Position numbers and translations under genes: made by a program | The notes under the pieces: model-generated | Database searches by the model: none | What the model was told of the DNA's origin: nothing | Seen by the model: the letters and a program-made list of their open reading frames with translations, nothing else | Shown here: positions 38,178-48,540 of the stretch, in pieces | How positions within the stretch are numbered: the first letter of the stretch is position 1 | How the letters are laid out: each line of letters begins with the position of its first letter | From: Homarus americanus | Lineage: Eukaryota; Arthropoda; Malacostraca; Decapoda; Nephropidae | Assembly: GCF_018991925.1 (NCBI RefSeq) | Contig: NW_024737042.1 | Coordinates: 14,509,200-14,573,199, forward strand | Length of the DNA: 64,000 nucleotides | Direction of reading: 5' to 3'

Positions 38178-38179
<2 letters not shown>
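37350..38179. other. Unassigned stretch
   Basis: A weak ~31-bp repeat of ATCGTCCTCA / ATCGTCTTCA words lies at 37,700-37,755. A perfect hairpin is listed separately. Confidence 0.4.
38003..38025. other. Perfect short hairpin
   Basis: GTCTATTGT, loop TTACG, ACAATAGAC. Nine-base perfect arms. Function unknown; no T-tract typical of a terminator follows. Confidence 0.6.

Positions 38180-38253
<74 letters not shown>
38180..38253. repeat. (TA)n-(GA)n microsatellite
   Basis: TA run to 38,236, then GA run. Confidence 0.96.
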
Positions 38254-39506
38254 TTATGTCTTCAAGTCACAGTGTTTATAGTGTGAATATTTAATCATCA
38301 CATTTTATTATTGTTATATAGTATTGTATGATAGTAACAATATAGTGCTGTTATATAGTGTTATCAGTGTTATATCAGTGCTATACTTATACTTTATGTA
38401 GGTGTGATAGCTGTTTTGGTGTCACATTAATTGTTTTAAATAAGTTGTGGAACTCTTTAAGTGGCTGGGTTTGATGTAAACACTTCTTGCTGTTTTTCCT
38501 TTATTGTCGAAGCAGCTATATACACAGCAACAGTGTGAGAGGATATACTATGAATTCTCTCCAGGGAAGTGTTGTGAATCACACTTTGAGATAACACTTG
38601 AGTTAAGTGTCTAACTTCCCTGGCCAAGTGGTAGTAATCAACTATCTTCTTTGGGCGTGAGAGACCGAGTCAGCTGTTTTGATTAATCAGGTGACCTGCA
38701 CTCGACCGTTGAGAGAGTTGCAAGCCCAGTTGTCTGTCGTGAACATGTTGACTCACTTGGTGAATAAATTGGTGTTATTCATTTAGGTGAATATTTATAC
38801 AAAGCGAAGGTGCTGTTACATATATAGGCAAAGTTGTAGTAATAGAGAAATTAGTCTACCTTAAATAGATATATTCACTTAATATAAAACAATATTAGAG
38901 ATACAGAAATCTTGGACAAATTCCTTCGTTTTTTGTTTGTTTTTGTCTCGCGATTGGTGATAAGTGAAAGTAAAAGGATTAGGTTGAATTTGTAAATATT
39001 TTTGGTATTTTTTCGACTCGTTGCTGTATCTTTAGCTTAAGTTAACCAGCTAAGTGTTTTCTTACATCTTCAGGTACGAGGAAAATTCACCCAACTAAAC
39101 TTTGAGAATCTGGTATGATCCTGACTGTTGTTATTAGCGTTCATGAGAGGAGATGCCATGAGGCTCTCAAAGAGACCTCTTTTTAATTAAAGCCTTGATG
39201 GTCACCTACACTGGCACACTTTCCCTTCAATGTACCTTAATATCCCGAAATTTTCTGTTTTACGACACACTATACGTGGATAAATAATTTTCACGATATT
39301 ATTAACACGGGCAAAATTTAACCTAGGTTGACGACACTTGATGGAGGTGCCGACTGACGCTTGCTGTTTCATCTATGTCAAAGCCGTGACACACCTTTGA
39401 TCACACGACCCAAAATACACAGTAGCTCTACGGGATGTGGTGAAGTATGTATAGACTTAATATAAACACTGTAGCTCTATAGTTGATATTCATATGATAT
39501 TACTGC
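38254..39506. other. Unassigned stretch with a nested inverted repeat
   Basis: At 38,561-38,623, CCAGGGAAGT pairs perfectly with ACTTCCCTGG around a 43-nt middle that itself holds ACACTT/AAGTGT (38,594-38,610). Nothing else recognised. Confidence 0.45.
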
Positions 39507-39620
39507 GCTTCAACAACTAGGGTCTTTCAGTGCGTAATTTAGATTAATAAACACACACACACATACTAGTCATCAACAATTAAACACAAATTACATATCT
39601 CCCTACGGTTCCGGGTTTTG
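39507..39620 (+). repeat. Interspersed repeat family GCTTCAACAACTA, copy 1
   Basis: Shares GCTTCAACAACTA, GTCTTT, and after a small CA expansion AGTCATCAACAATTAAA with copies at 47,827 and 50,225, all in plus orientation. The family is unidentified; it may be the end of a larger element. Confidence 0.6.
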
Positions 39621-40260
39621 CTGCAGTCATACATACATACGTACATTTACAGTGTATCAAATGCGTACAAGGCGATATACCGTCCCTCTTACTCACATGA
39701 TCCCGTCAGCGTGAATAATGAGTTAGTACCGTGTATTGAATTTCCTATTTGACAGAGCATTGTGTAAATAATCATTTTCAGGATATTAACTGTTGAAGCG
39801 AGACTAAATTTGACTGATCATAACGACATCAGGAATTCTTTCTCTATTGTATCTATGTAAACAATTGGTATTTTCCTTATCACAATTCATATTTCTTTCC
39901 CTCAAACTATTCTTGTGTGTCTAAAATTATTATTATAATTATTATCACCAGTAATAATACTGGTATTATTATCATTTTCATTATCATTTTTATTGTCCTT
40001 CACAACTTGCCTGGCGGATATGAACGTCTGTCCTTCTGTTTATCTCATAAATATTTTGTCGACGCCCTGAGACTTTAATGCCAATTTCGTTTTATTAGAA
40101 GTCTTGCTGTCAATATTGGAGGATTGGATACTGGGGGAGACTGGTTTATGGGGGAGACATATTGGTGGGGGTGGGGGTAGGTGTGTTACTTGGGTAGGCT
40201 AAAACAATAAAGTATATGGTGTAAGTAGGAAGACGCGCTATGTGGGGAAACTATAATATA
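39621..40260. other. Unassigned stretch
   Basis: AT-rich, with short ATT words near 39,935-39,990 and a G-rich word at 40,165-40,180. Confidence 0.4.
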
Positions 40261-40360
40261 TACCGGGTGTTCGTAATTCACTGATCCATTAAACAAATAA
40301 TATCTCCAAAAACATTATAAATACAACACAGGTTTTATTATACTTGACGAACACCTCATA
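40261..40360. mobile_element. 96-bp mariner-like MITE candidate
   Basis: Left end CCGGGTGTTCGTAATT (40,263) and right end TTGACGAACACCTCA (to 40,358) share a nine-base inverted core GGTGTTCGT and are each bordered by TA. The middle is AT-rich and non-coding. The short terminal match leaves doubt. Confidence 0.45.
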
Positions 40361-42536
40361 TTTTTTTTTCTTGTCTTTGTGCATCGTTATTTTGTTTATA
40401 ATAACTACATGTATAAGGTTATCAAATATTAAAACAGGTTAGATAATTTATGGACACTATTTAGGACAATATTCAAAAGACGTGTTACTCAAGGAGACTA
40501 AAATTAATGCATTAAGATATGAAATTCCATCACAAACCAGTTATGAACTCGGGTTACGTCATAGCTGGGTCGACCAACATTCTCGGTTCATAAACATCAA
40601 ATGAACTGGGTGATGAGCTGCTGTGGATGAGGTGAGGTGACTGACTGGACCAACCACACGCTAAGAGATTGACCACCAACAGATTACTTCCATGATTGGT
40701 TAATAAATAAATATACTTGGTTATTATTATTTCTACCCCTTCCGCCCTTCCGATCGAAATTTCTAGGCGTAATAACAGAGGCGAGGTTCTTGTTTGAGTG
40801 AGTACCGTGTTCATCTCCGCTCGATAACTTTTCCACAGAAACTTGATGGATTTATGATCTTGTACGGTGTGTTATTGTATTCTGACAGGTTCTTGCTTTG
40901 AGGTTGTTGAATATTGCCGTTGGTCTGAGTTATTTTGCAGTTATTCTGGAAGCAGCGTCAGTTATGATATTTCTCAGTGATATTGTTTTGTTTTGTTAGT
41001 GTTTCTTCGTGGTTTCCCTTCAGTTTTATACTTTCTTTTCTCTTTTATTCCCTCTTGATATTATTTTTTTCCGTTCCATTGGTTTTTCCCGGCTATCTTC
41101 CTTCAGTTTCACTCATAATATCACCTTTATCACACTCACTCTGGGTCTTCTTAATATATCATTATAGATGAGTAAACTTCACTCATTTGTTATCGCTGTC
41201 GTAAGGTCATGGAGGGTATCTGGCCATGAGAAAAAAGTCAGGCGTTTGGGTGCCAGTGCTGCCGTTGTTATTTTGGCCGTGGTATCACAGGTATCAAAAA
41301 GGCAAAATAGATCACAGTGTAGTGGTGCATTGGGTTAAAAGAAGTATAATATACATTTTTACCGTGTCTATCTGCACAATGTTTACCTAAAAAACTGTCA
41401 GAATTTGCATCATTAGTAATTACGTATTATTAATGATAGTTTACCTGCTCTTTTATTGCCGTATTTCTCTCTTTGTAACGGATACATTAAAAAATCGGAA
41501 GCAGAGAATTTGCTTCATTAGTTATCATTCTGTCGGCTTGTGTGCACTAAACTGGTCAACCATATATGGGAAAATATGCATACAAATAGATGGATAGATA
41601 GAGTCACAGGGTATTCCATATACTAATTAGGGATAACAGCAGCCATTACTTGACACATTACGTTAGTCAGTGTGTCATGACACCATTATAGGTGTTATTG
41701 TAACATAATTATTCGACACCCTTCCCCCGGGACAGATATTGACAGGTAAAACAGACTTGTTAATTATTCAACTTATTGTCCTGTCAAGCAAAATGTATTA
41801 CTCTTGTCGTGATGTTATTATTATGCCGTGTGATGCTAATATAATATATGTATAAAAGCGACCATAACCCAACTGTTTAATACGGGGATCATCCGTGTCC
41901 AAGGTCCGCCCTCCCTTCAGGGCTCCTGCTGAATCCTTTATACACAATTAGTGTAGCAAGAACAACTCTTTTTTTCATATTAGTACTTCACTTCTACGGT
42001 TATTAAGTGTTGTTCATTAAGTCTGAGTTTTTACAATACATGTCCGTCCATAAGGTTACGGAGCTTCTTTCCTTACAACAGCCATCTCCATTAAATTTAG
42101 AGCAAGAAATGGTTGTTTTATAATGTATCTGGGTGTTTCAGAGATAATTAAGTAACGTTCACCAAGTCTAGTTTGTGAACCAGGACTTAATCTCCAAAAA
42201 ATAAAACATCTCGCAAGACTTTTTGTTCTATGAGAATCTAAAACTTCTCACACTGTACACCTGGCAAGCTGAGGTAGATACAGTAATATAATTAAGTGTG
42301 TACACTGAGGTTGGCTATACCATCCCCGAAAAAGTGTGGGAGAGGGAGGAATGGAGAGATGGAGTAGGGTGGAGAGTGGAAAGGACATGGAACTGGTAGG
42401 AGTATATAAAGATGTGGCCGGGGAAAATGTTTGAATATGGAAGGGAAGAAAATGAGAGAGGTGTAAGGGAGGAGGAACGGAAGAAACATCATTTAGGGAG
42501 AGTTTGTTAATGATGAGTTTGTACCGTTACATGTTA
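40361..42536. other. Unassigned stretch
   Basis: About 2.2 kb without tandem repeats. An AG-rich piece lies at 42,335-42,490. Open frames are under 90 codons and unrecognised. Confidence 0.4.
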
Positions 42537-42579
42537 TCTCTCTCTCTCTCTCTCTCTCTCTCGCTCTCTCTCTCTCTCT
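42537..42579. repeat. (CT)n microsatellite
   Basis: CT run with one G interruption. Confidence 0.94.
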
Positions 42580-43116
42580 GCTGTGGGTATTCCTCAGCTC
42601 TGCCTCCCTGCCGTCAGTGTGGTGAGCGTCAACTGCTTACCGCGTGAGCTGTGGCTTGACGCAAGATTTAATTTCCTCCGCGATCCAAAGAAATCTGGAG
42701 CCATCGGATCATCCCGGAGGATCAGGTCTTCTTACACTTATTGCGCCCGACCGAGCTTATGGCGTAATAAACTATGGATATATAACACCAATTTCCAATA
42801 TAAAATCTATTTATCAAACTCCTCATCTTTTTAACTTCCCCGCGTGCACGGCATGGATGAAGGAAAACAGAAATCTTAATAAAGTATGAAACTGGCAGAA
42901 AAGAAATACACAGAGACTAGCAAGAAGATGACAGAAAACCGATGGAAAGAACAAAGACATCAAGTAGGAAAACGCTGTATAAACTTCCTTGCTCTGAACT
43001 TGAATTCAGAGCATCCGAAGTGAGTCTACAAGCCGCACTACTTATAAAATATAATACTTGACAGCACTTGATAATTCAGACGCATGCCGCCAAGTGGGTG
43101 AAAAGTATTGATACTT

Positions 43117-43118
<2 letters not shown>
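42580..43118. other. Unassigned stretch
   Basis: An 83-codon frame at 42,583-42,834 has balanced composition but overlaps an 81-codon frame on the same strand and matches no family I know. Confidence 0.35.

Positions 43119-43159
<41 letters not shown>
43119..43159. repeat. (GT)n microsatellite
   Basis: GT run directly joined to the 5' truncation point of RTE copy 2. Confidence 0.95.
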
Positions 43160-43161
<2 letters not shown>

Positions 43162-43230
43162 TCCTCCTAAACAGACTTCTTCCTGAGGCGGAAAACTTCC
43201 TCCCAGAATCTCAATGTGGCTTTAGAGTGC

Positions 43231-43566
43231 CAGTGGTGTCAAACTGAAAACCTTTCGAGGGCCAATTCTTACTTTAGTTACCCTCTTCAGGGCCAACACA
43301 AGTGCTATACAGTATCACATGTATAACATATTTGCAGGATTGAAGTTTACAGCTTCACACATTGCCCCATACCTGGCTTACCAGGAATACCTCATTTGGG
43401 TTTGTCTGATATTAAGTACGTAAAATTTATTCTACTAAATAAACATGATTAAATCTATTTCTATCATAATTTCACGGGCTGATAAATTTTACCGTCATCC
43501 TGAGGGCCACGCCTGACCATCCCAAGGGCCACATTTGGCCGGCGGACCATGAATTTGACACCCCTG
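43231..43566. mobile_element. 336-bp hAT-like MITE inside RTE copy 2
   Basis: Left end CAGTGGTGTCAAACTG and right end AATTTGACACCCCTG are inverted repeats of the CAGGGGTGTCAAA form widespread among hAT transposons. Near the right end is AAGGGCCACATTTGGCCGGC, also characteristic of that terminus. TTTAGA occurs on both sides (43,221 and 43,571), each four bases outside the CAG termini. The uninterrupted copy 1 has it once, so it marks the target duplication, though the extra four bases are unexplained. No transposase is present. Confidence 0.7.
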
Positions 43567-43597
43567 CAAATTTAGACTATCACGTGGCACCACGGAA

Positions 43598-44437
43598 ATG
43601 ACCTTTGCTGCCCGCCAGATACAGGAAACGTGCAGAAAACAGCATCATGACCTGTACATGGCTTTCATCAACCTAACCAAGGCCTTCGACTCGGTCAACA
43701 GGGAAGCCCTCTGGTGGACCCTCAGCCGTTTTGGAGGCCCAACAAAATTCATCATCATTGTGAGGCAACTCCACGATGGCATGAACGGCAGTGTCCTGTG
43801 CAATGGCACCCAGTCTGAGTTTTTCCCCACCCAAACGGGGGTTAAACAAGGGTGTGTACAGGCACCAACTCTCTTTTCCATTTTCTTGGCTGCCTTCCGT
43901 ACTCGTGTCAGAGCCAATTTAGCCAGCGGGATGGACATCGAGTACCGGGTGAAGGGTCTTTTCAACATAAGACGACTCCAGACAAGAACAAAGGTGTCAG
44001 CAGCTTCCATTACTGAACTTCAGTATGCACACGACCTCACCCTTGTTGCTCACACTGAACGCGACCTACAGGAGTTCCTGAACAGCTACGCAGATGCGTA
44101 TGCACACTTCGGCCTTGAGGTGAATGTGTGTAAGACTCAGATTCTCTTTCAACCTGCCCCTGTTTCAGACACACCTCCACCATCCATCCATCTTAACGGT
44201 ACTACCCTCTCTAATGTTACCCACTTTCGATATCTCGGCTCCCACCTGTCCACCACCGCGGACATCGATGAAGAGATTCAGCATCGGATCAGATGTGCAT
44301 ATCAAGCCTTTGGAAGACTCCGAAACCGTGTCTTCAGCTGTAGGGAGCTGAAATTATCTCCAAAGTTACACGTATATCGAGCAGTGGTCCTCACCACCCT
44401 GCTATATGGCAGCGAGACAAAGGTCACATCCAGTTAG
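43598..44437 (+). pseudogene. RTE reverse transcriptase, copy 2 (279-codon open frame)
   Basis: The longest coding-like frame in the window. Motif A is at residues 22-33 (AFINLTKAFDSV), where the catalytic Asp is Asn at 25. Motif B GVKQGCVQAPTLF is at 81-93. Motif C is YAHD at 143-146, with His for the first catalytic Asp. RTE thumb sequence follows (HLSTTADIDEEIQHRIR, residues 216-232; TTLLYGSET, 266-274) and the frame ends by a shift at 44,437. Both catalytic positions are lost, so the enzyme would be dead even if made. The methionine at 43,598 is just the first ATG after the MITE, not a true start. Confidence 0.9.
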
Positions 44438-44945
44438 GCACCTCAAGGCACTTGAAATCTTTCACCAACGTAGTCTATGTTCCATCCTCCGAGTTCGCTG
44501 GGAAGACAAGAGAACAAATGTCAATAATCTTGCTGACACCAACAGTAGGAGCACCGAGGCTACCATTATCCATGAACAACTATGCTGAACTGGCCATGTT
44601 ACCAGCTTGGACGACAGTAGACTGCCAAAACAGCTACTTTACAGTCACCTAACGAATAGTAAGCGTAACGCCGGTGGGCAACTGAAAAAGTATGAGGATA
44701 GTCTTAAGACAAACCTGAAAAAGTGCTAAATCGACCCCTTCACCTGGGTGACGATTACTCCACATCGTAACGTTTGGAGGAGCACCACACGAGAAGGTGT
44801 CAATATTTTCGAGTTAGCCAGACTGTAAACCGAGGCAGACAAGCGCCAACGCCGGAAAGACGCTGCCAGCGCCCCTCCCGCGCTCTATGTAGCCCTCCAC
44901 ATGTGCAACATCTGTGAACAACTCTGATGGTCCCGTATCGGCCTC
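44438..44945 (+). pseudogene. RTE copy 2 C-terminal region, broken
   Basis: Reads LKALEIFHQRSL, RVRWEDKRTN, LLYSHLTNSKRNAGGQLKK and IDPFTWVTITPHRN in order across two frames, with TGA stops where tryptophan or similar codons stood (near 44,586 and 44,726). After a TAA at 44,826 comes EADKRQRRKDAAS, then LHMCNICEQL, a stop, and RIGLFNHLKTH, a C2H2-like zinc-binding tail. The TAA and the TGA inside the zinc module are also in copy 3. Confidence 0.75.
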
Positions 44946-45064
44946 TTTAATCACCTCAAAACTCACTAATGAAGGTGACATCCCTAATAACTCATATCAT
45001 TGTAACATAGCTGGATGATCGTCTTACTTGATTCCGGCGTGACAGCAAAGTAGTAGTAGTGGTA

Positions 45065-45096
45065 GTGTGTGTGTGTGTGTGTGTGTGTTTGTGTGT
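45065..45096. repeat. (GT)n microsatellite
   Basis: GT run immediately after the RTE copy 2 tail. Confidence 0.93.
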
Positions 45097-45415
45097 TAAT
45101 ATTGTATGGGTCTCATTTTAAATTTTGTTTTAACTGTCGCTCGAAAACTTATACAAAGCGGAAAGTATAATTATGAGAAAATTTTTTAATCAGATTATAT
45201 AATTTCTTTGGTCAGGAGGTGAAACACATATGAGGGCACAGCAGTAGTGGATCAGTACCACACCTAATTTCATTATCGTCCTGCTACTTTCAGTCATCTT
45301 GTATCGGATACATATAGCCTAGTCTGTGATCATCACCTCGTTACATCTGTCGTAGGTTAGGTTTTCTGCGAGTGACTTATCAGATTTCGTTAGGTTAGGT
45401 TACTGTGTTACTAAA
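45097..45415. other. Unassigned stretch
   Basis: Holds two short telomere-like words (GTAGGTTAGGTT near 45,354 and GTTAGGTTAGGTTA near 45,389). Confidence 0.4.
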
Positions 45416-45904
45416 GGCATTCTAGATGCACGGAATAGCTAACGTGTTAGCTATTCCCAGACTGCCATTAAAAAAAATACGACATTGCACCTACGTCTGG
45501 GAATACCTGTCGTACAACAGTCTTCAGAAAACAATAAAATTAGAAGAACTGTTATTTGGACACAATACAGAAAGAAATAGTGAAGAAAATATTATAGAAA
45601 ATTATGGAAAGAAAGACAAAAAAGGAAAAAGTCAATCAGTCAACAATAAATAAGAATAAAAAAAAAATTGGTCCGTTGTAAAGGTAATTTCTCCCTGACT
45701 CTGAAACCACACAACAACCAGAGCAGCTACTCCACTACGTTTCTTCTCTCGTTGTTAGGTGTTCGCATATTTCTGCACGAAATATAACGAATTTCAGGTT
45801 CGTTTAAGTCTTAATTTTTGCACTTACAGAACTGTAATCAACTTGTTCACCCTTATTTAAAGTATGTTATGAGTAATGATATTAACGTTTCCATCATATC
45901 TGAG

Positions 45905-46315
45905 TAATTATTCAATTTCAATAGTTTATTCCTTGATAGAGGAAGCGGGATCCTAGTGCTGTCACTATGTACCCCTGTACAATAACACCAGAAGCATCTG
46001 GCAAGTGTCACAAGTATATACAGTATAAATATTATAAAGGGGCTTACTAAAGCTTAAGGAAGGAAGGATATTCCTTTAACACATTATCAACATTATTTAC
46101 ATAACATCTGGCCAGTATGGGGAGGATCATCGTGTCTCCGTCAGGGGGTCGTGGAGTGGTGGTCCAGCAGGCGTCACGGAAGCGTTGTGTGTGGGGAACA
46201 CTTAGGAGGTAGTGGATAAGGGTGCGGCTGTCGGGTCTTCTGCATAATGCACAAGAGCGTTGCTCAGGGGATGCGGGGAGAGTAATCATTATCAATATTG
46301 TTACACTAAAGTCAC
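45905..46315 (-). pseudogene. 3' end of a non-LTR retrotransposon with zinc-binding tail
   Basis: On the minus strand, frame 46,295-46,047 contains CALCRRPDSRTLIHYLLS then VPHTQRFR. A CxxC...H...(C)PH layout followed by a short helical tail is typical of the C-terminal zinc-binding segment of I/Jockey/R1-like LINEs; the expected Cys before Pro-His is Val. The 3' UTR ends near 45,925 with a minus-strand AATAAACTATTGAAATTGAA word. Only the last 82 codons or so remain. Confidence 0.5.
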
Positions 46316-46488
46316 CAACGGTTAATGAAATCGAACAGCGCCCATTTAAAAACGGGGGGGGCGGGGGACAAAACAGGTTTCAACAAGGCCAAATCTGGTA
46401 GCAGGAAAAAACGGCCCCAGTCGAAAACGGCCCAAACCAGAACGGCCCCACTCAGACTGTCAACATGGATGCTATCATGCTCAGTTTT

Positions 46489-46509
46489 GGTTAGGTTAGG
46501 TTAGGTTAG
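46489..46509 (+). repeat. Interstitial telomere-like repeat, (GGTTA)4
   Basis: Same 21-nt run as at 4377-4397, inside the inverted arms and directly before the 22-bp array. Confidence 0.75.
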
Positions 46510-46511
46510 AG

Positions 46512-46812
46512 TTTGGCCGTTTTGGTCAGTGGTCACACGGTGGGGCCGTTTTGGTCACACGGTGGGGCCGTTTTGGTCACACGGTGGGGGCTGTTTTGGT
46601 CACAGGGTGGGGGCTGTTTTGGTCACATTTGTGGCTGTTTTGGCATTACTGTAGCCGTTTTGGTCACAGGTGGGGCCGTTTGGTCACATTTGTGGGGGCC
46701 GTTTTGGTCACACGGTGGGGCCGTTTTGGTCACAGGGTGGGGCCGTTTTGGTCACAGGGTGGGGCCGTTTTGGTCACAGGGTGGGGCCGTTTTGGTCACA
46801 GGGTGGGGCCGT
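46512..46812 (+). repeat. 22-bp minisatellite, about 14 units
   Basis: Unit GGGGCCGTTTTGGTCACAGG plus GT, with an ACGG variant early and a few expanded or diverged units at 46,620-46,700. Because 22 leaves one base over a multiple of three and the unit lacks stops, all three plus frames stay open with the same peptide. It is not a gene. Confidence 0.95.
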
Positions 46813-47212
46813 TCTGGTTTGGGCCGTTTTCGACTGGGACCGTTTTGTCTCGAAACCCCAAATCCTTTTCAGTTCTTTCACGCCATACGTTTTGTTTTAG
46901 GTCCTATCCATTATACTACCGCATATACAATTATTTTCATTATTATATCACAGTTTTTTATTGCGTTACATGCCCCCAACTCTTCAATATTAATAAAAAT
47001 ATTTTCCATAAGCTGCCATGATCCGCGTATTTACCCACTGTTTTAGTGGGAGAAACTCGCTGATTGGTTGTTACCTATTAGAGCGCTTCACACTCCAATG
47101 CCTGATCAAGGTGTTTACTTTCCCTCTCAAAGTGTCCTGCGCAGAAGTCAGCAGAAGCGTCTGCGCAGACAGAATAGCTAACGCATTAGCTATTCCGTGC
47201 ATCTAAAACGCC

Positions 47213-47409
47213 TTACAATAAACGCCTTAAATTTGACATAGGAAGAAAAAGATATGGGTATGTTTTTTTTGTTTTTTTTTTACAGTCAGTTGTAAGATTT
47301 ACATGTAGAAGGCTTAACATATTCAGGCAGCTGCTTTAAAATGTTTACTATTATTTATATTAGAATATTTGTGATAAGTAGTAATATATGAGGCTCATGG
47401 TATTGATTG
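47213..47409. other. Unassigned short stretch
   Basis: T-rich tract near 47,262-47,281. Nothing recognised. Confidence 0.4.
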
Positions 47410-48540
47410 TAATATCTGTGTGACCGTAGGAGGACGGGACGAGTGATAGAGACAAGGGTGCGAGGAAATCAAAGAGATGGACAAGCGAGAAATCTGATTT
47501 AATCACTGCAAAAACGAAGGAACTAACGGGGGGGGGGATAAAACGGCAACATAGAAAATGGGAACTAGTTCTTGATAATTAATTGAAGTGCTGTTGACCA
47601 GACGAAGGGGAGGGGGGATTTTCTCAAACAACTATATGACAAGGAGTAGACGCCAAAGGTGGAAGACTTTGGACCTGAGTCAGAAGGAAAGGTTAGATGT
47701 GAGAAGTGGAAAGGGCAGAGAGAGTCGACGGAATTCCTGCAGAACTTTTAAAGAACCTCGGAGAAAAAAAAAGAACTTTATCGAGCTATGCCAGAATGAT
47801 GATGTTGTAATGTAATGTATTATTAAGCTTCAACAACTAAGGTATTTAAGCGCACATTCTACGTTAGTAAATGAACCAGGTGTCAACAGTTAAATATTAA
47901 AATTAAACATATACACGGAGGGATAGGAGGATATGACTCATACACATCAAAGATCGTGCTGTAGTGTTGACAAAGTGGATGGAGACAACGACAAATATAT
48001 CAATCATCAGGAATCAGTTTGACATAAGAAAAAGACACAGTAGGAGAGATACTACCAACGAGCTGCATATGTGTGAAAGGCTCTTAGACTGAGAACGAAC
48101 TTTTTGCGTGTTTTGTGGCCTTTAAGAAGGAATATTACAGACTAAACTGGATGATATTGATGAGAACATTGAATAAAACCAGAGTGGGTTGGAGAGAGAG
48201 AGAGAGAGAAAACTGATCATAAATCTGTTCATGGCCCAGGAACCAGTGATTAGTGGTGCAGATGGAGAGTCTGAACAGTATTGATTATAAGGGGGGCACG
48301 ACAAGGATGTCCTTCGCATGCTATACCTTTTTTTTTCCGTTTATGCTGGGATGATGATAGAAGAGGCAACGGAAGCAGGAAGAGGAGGAGGAGGAGGAGG
48401 AGGAGGAGTGCTATCAGACACGGAGGGAAGACGAGAGAAGATCCACAGACAGTATGATGGAGGAGTTAGGAGCACGATACAAAAACTAATGAGGACCCAA
48501 TTGGTGGGGTTTGGGTCACAAAACACAGACATGTAAGACA
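47410..48540 (+). pseudogene. Heavily decayed reverse transcriptase of another LINE family
   Basis: Recognisable blocks in order: DGIPAELLKNLGEK (about 47,728), NFIELCQND one frame away (47,772), QFDIRKRHSRR (48,014), FACFVAFKKEYYRLNW in place of FVDFEKAFDRVNW (48,101), and NLFMAQEPVISGADGESEQ (48,222) followed by a GVRQGCPLSP-like region broken by stops, then FSVYAGMMIEEA (48,333). The motif A aspartate is Ala and no YADD-like box is readable; a GAG run has grown at 48,378-48,408. It belongs to a different LINE lineage from the RTE copies. Confidence 0.65.
47827..47915 (+). repeat. Interspersed repeat family GCTTCAACAACTA, copy 2
   Basis: GCTTCAACAACTAAGG followed by TCAACAGTTAAATATTAAA. 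It interrupts the order of the surrounding LINE RT blocks, so it was probably inserted into the LINE. Confidence 0.6.

Larger units (their letters stand above)
43160..45064 (+). mobile_element. RTE-clade LINE, copy 2 (5'-truncated)
   Basis: Begins inside the RT (GAGTCCTCCTAAACAGACTT, matching 35,309 in copy 1) and runs to the 3' end GTGACAGCAAAGTAGTAGTAG, a trinucleotide tail typical of RTE-type LINEs. Split by a hAT-like MITE at 43,231-43,566. The 3' end is shared with copy 3. Confidence 0.88.
46408..46846. repeat. 43-nt inverted arms enclosing a 22-bp minisatellite
   Basis: Left arm 46,408-46,450 (AAAACGGCCCCAGTCG, later CCAAACCAGAACGGCCCCA) and right arm 46,804-46,846 are reverse complements at 42 of 43 positions. 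Between them lie a telomere-like run and the 22-bp array. The arms look like two array units turned around. Confidence 0.85.
45416..47212. mobile_element. 1.8-kb segment bounded by hairpin-bearing inverted repeats
   Basis: About 50 bp at 45,416-45,465 matches the reverse complement of 47,163-47,212 with roughly 85% identity, including TAGATGCACGGAATAGCTAA. Each end contains its own palindrome: GGAATAGCTAAC-GT-GTTAGCTATTCC on the left and GAATAGCTAA-CGCA-TTAGCTATTC on the right. Inside are a LINE tail, a telomere-like run and a 22-bp minisatellite in inverted arms. No transposase or target duplication was found, so it may be a non-autonomous element or two separate copies of a palindromic repeat. 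Confidence 0.5.
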
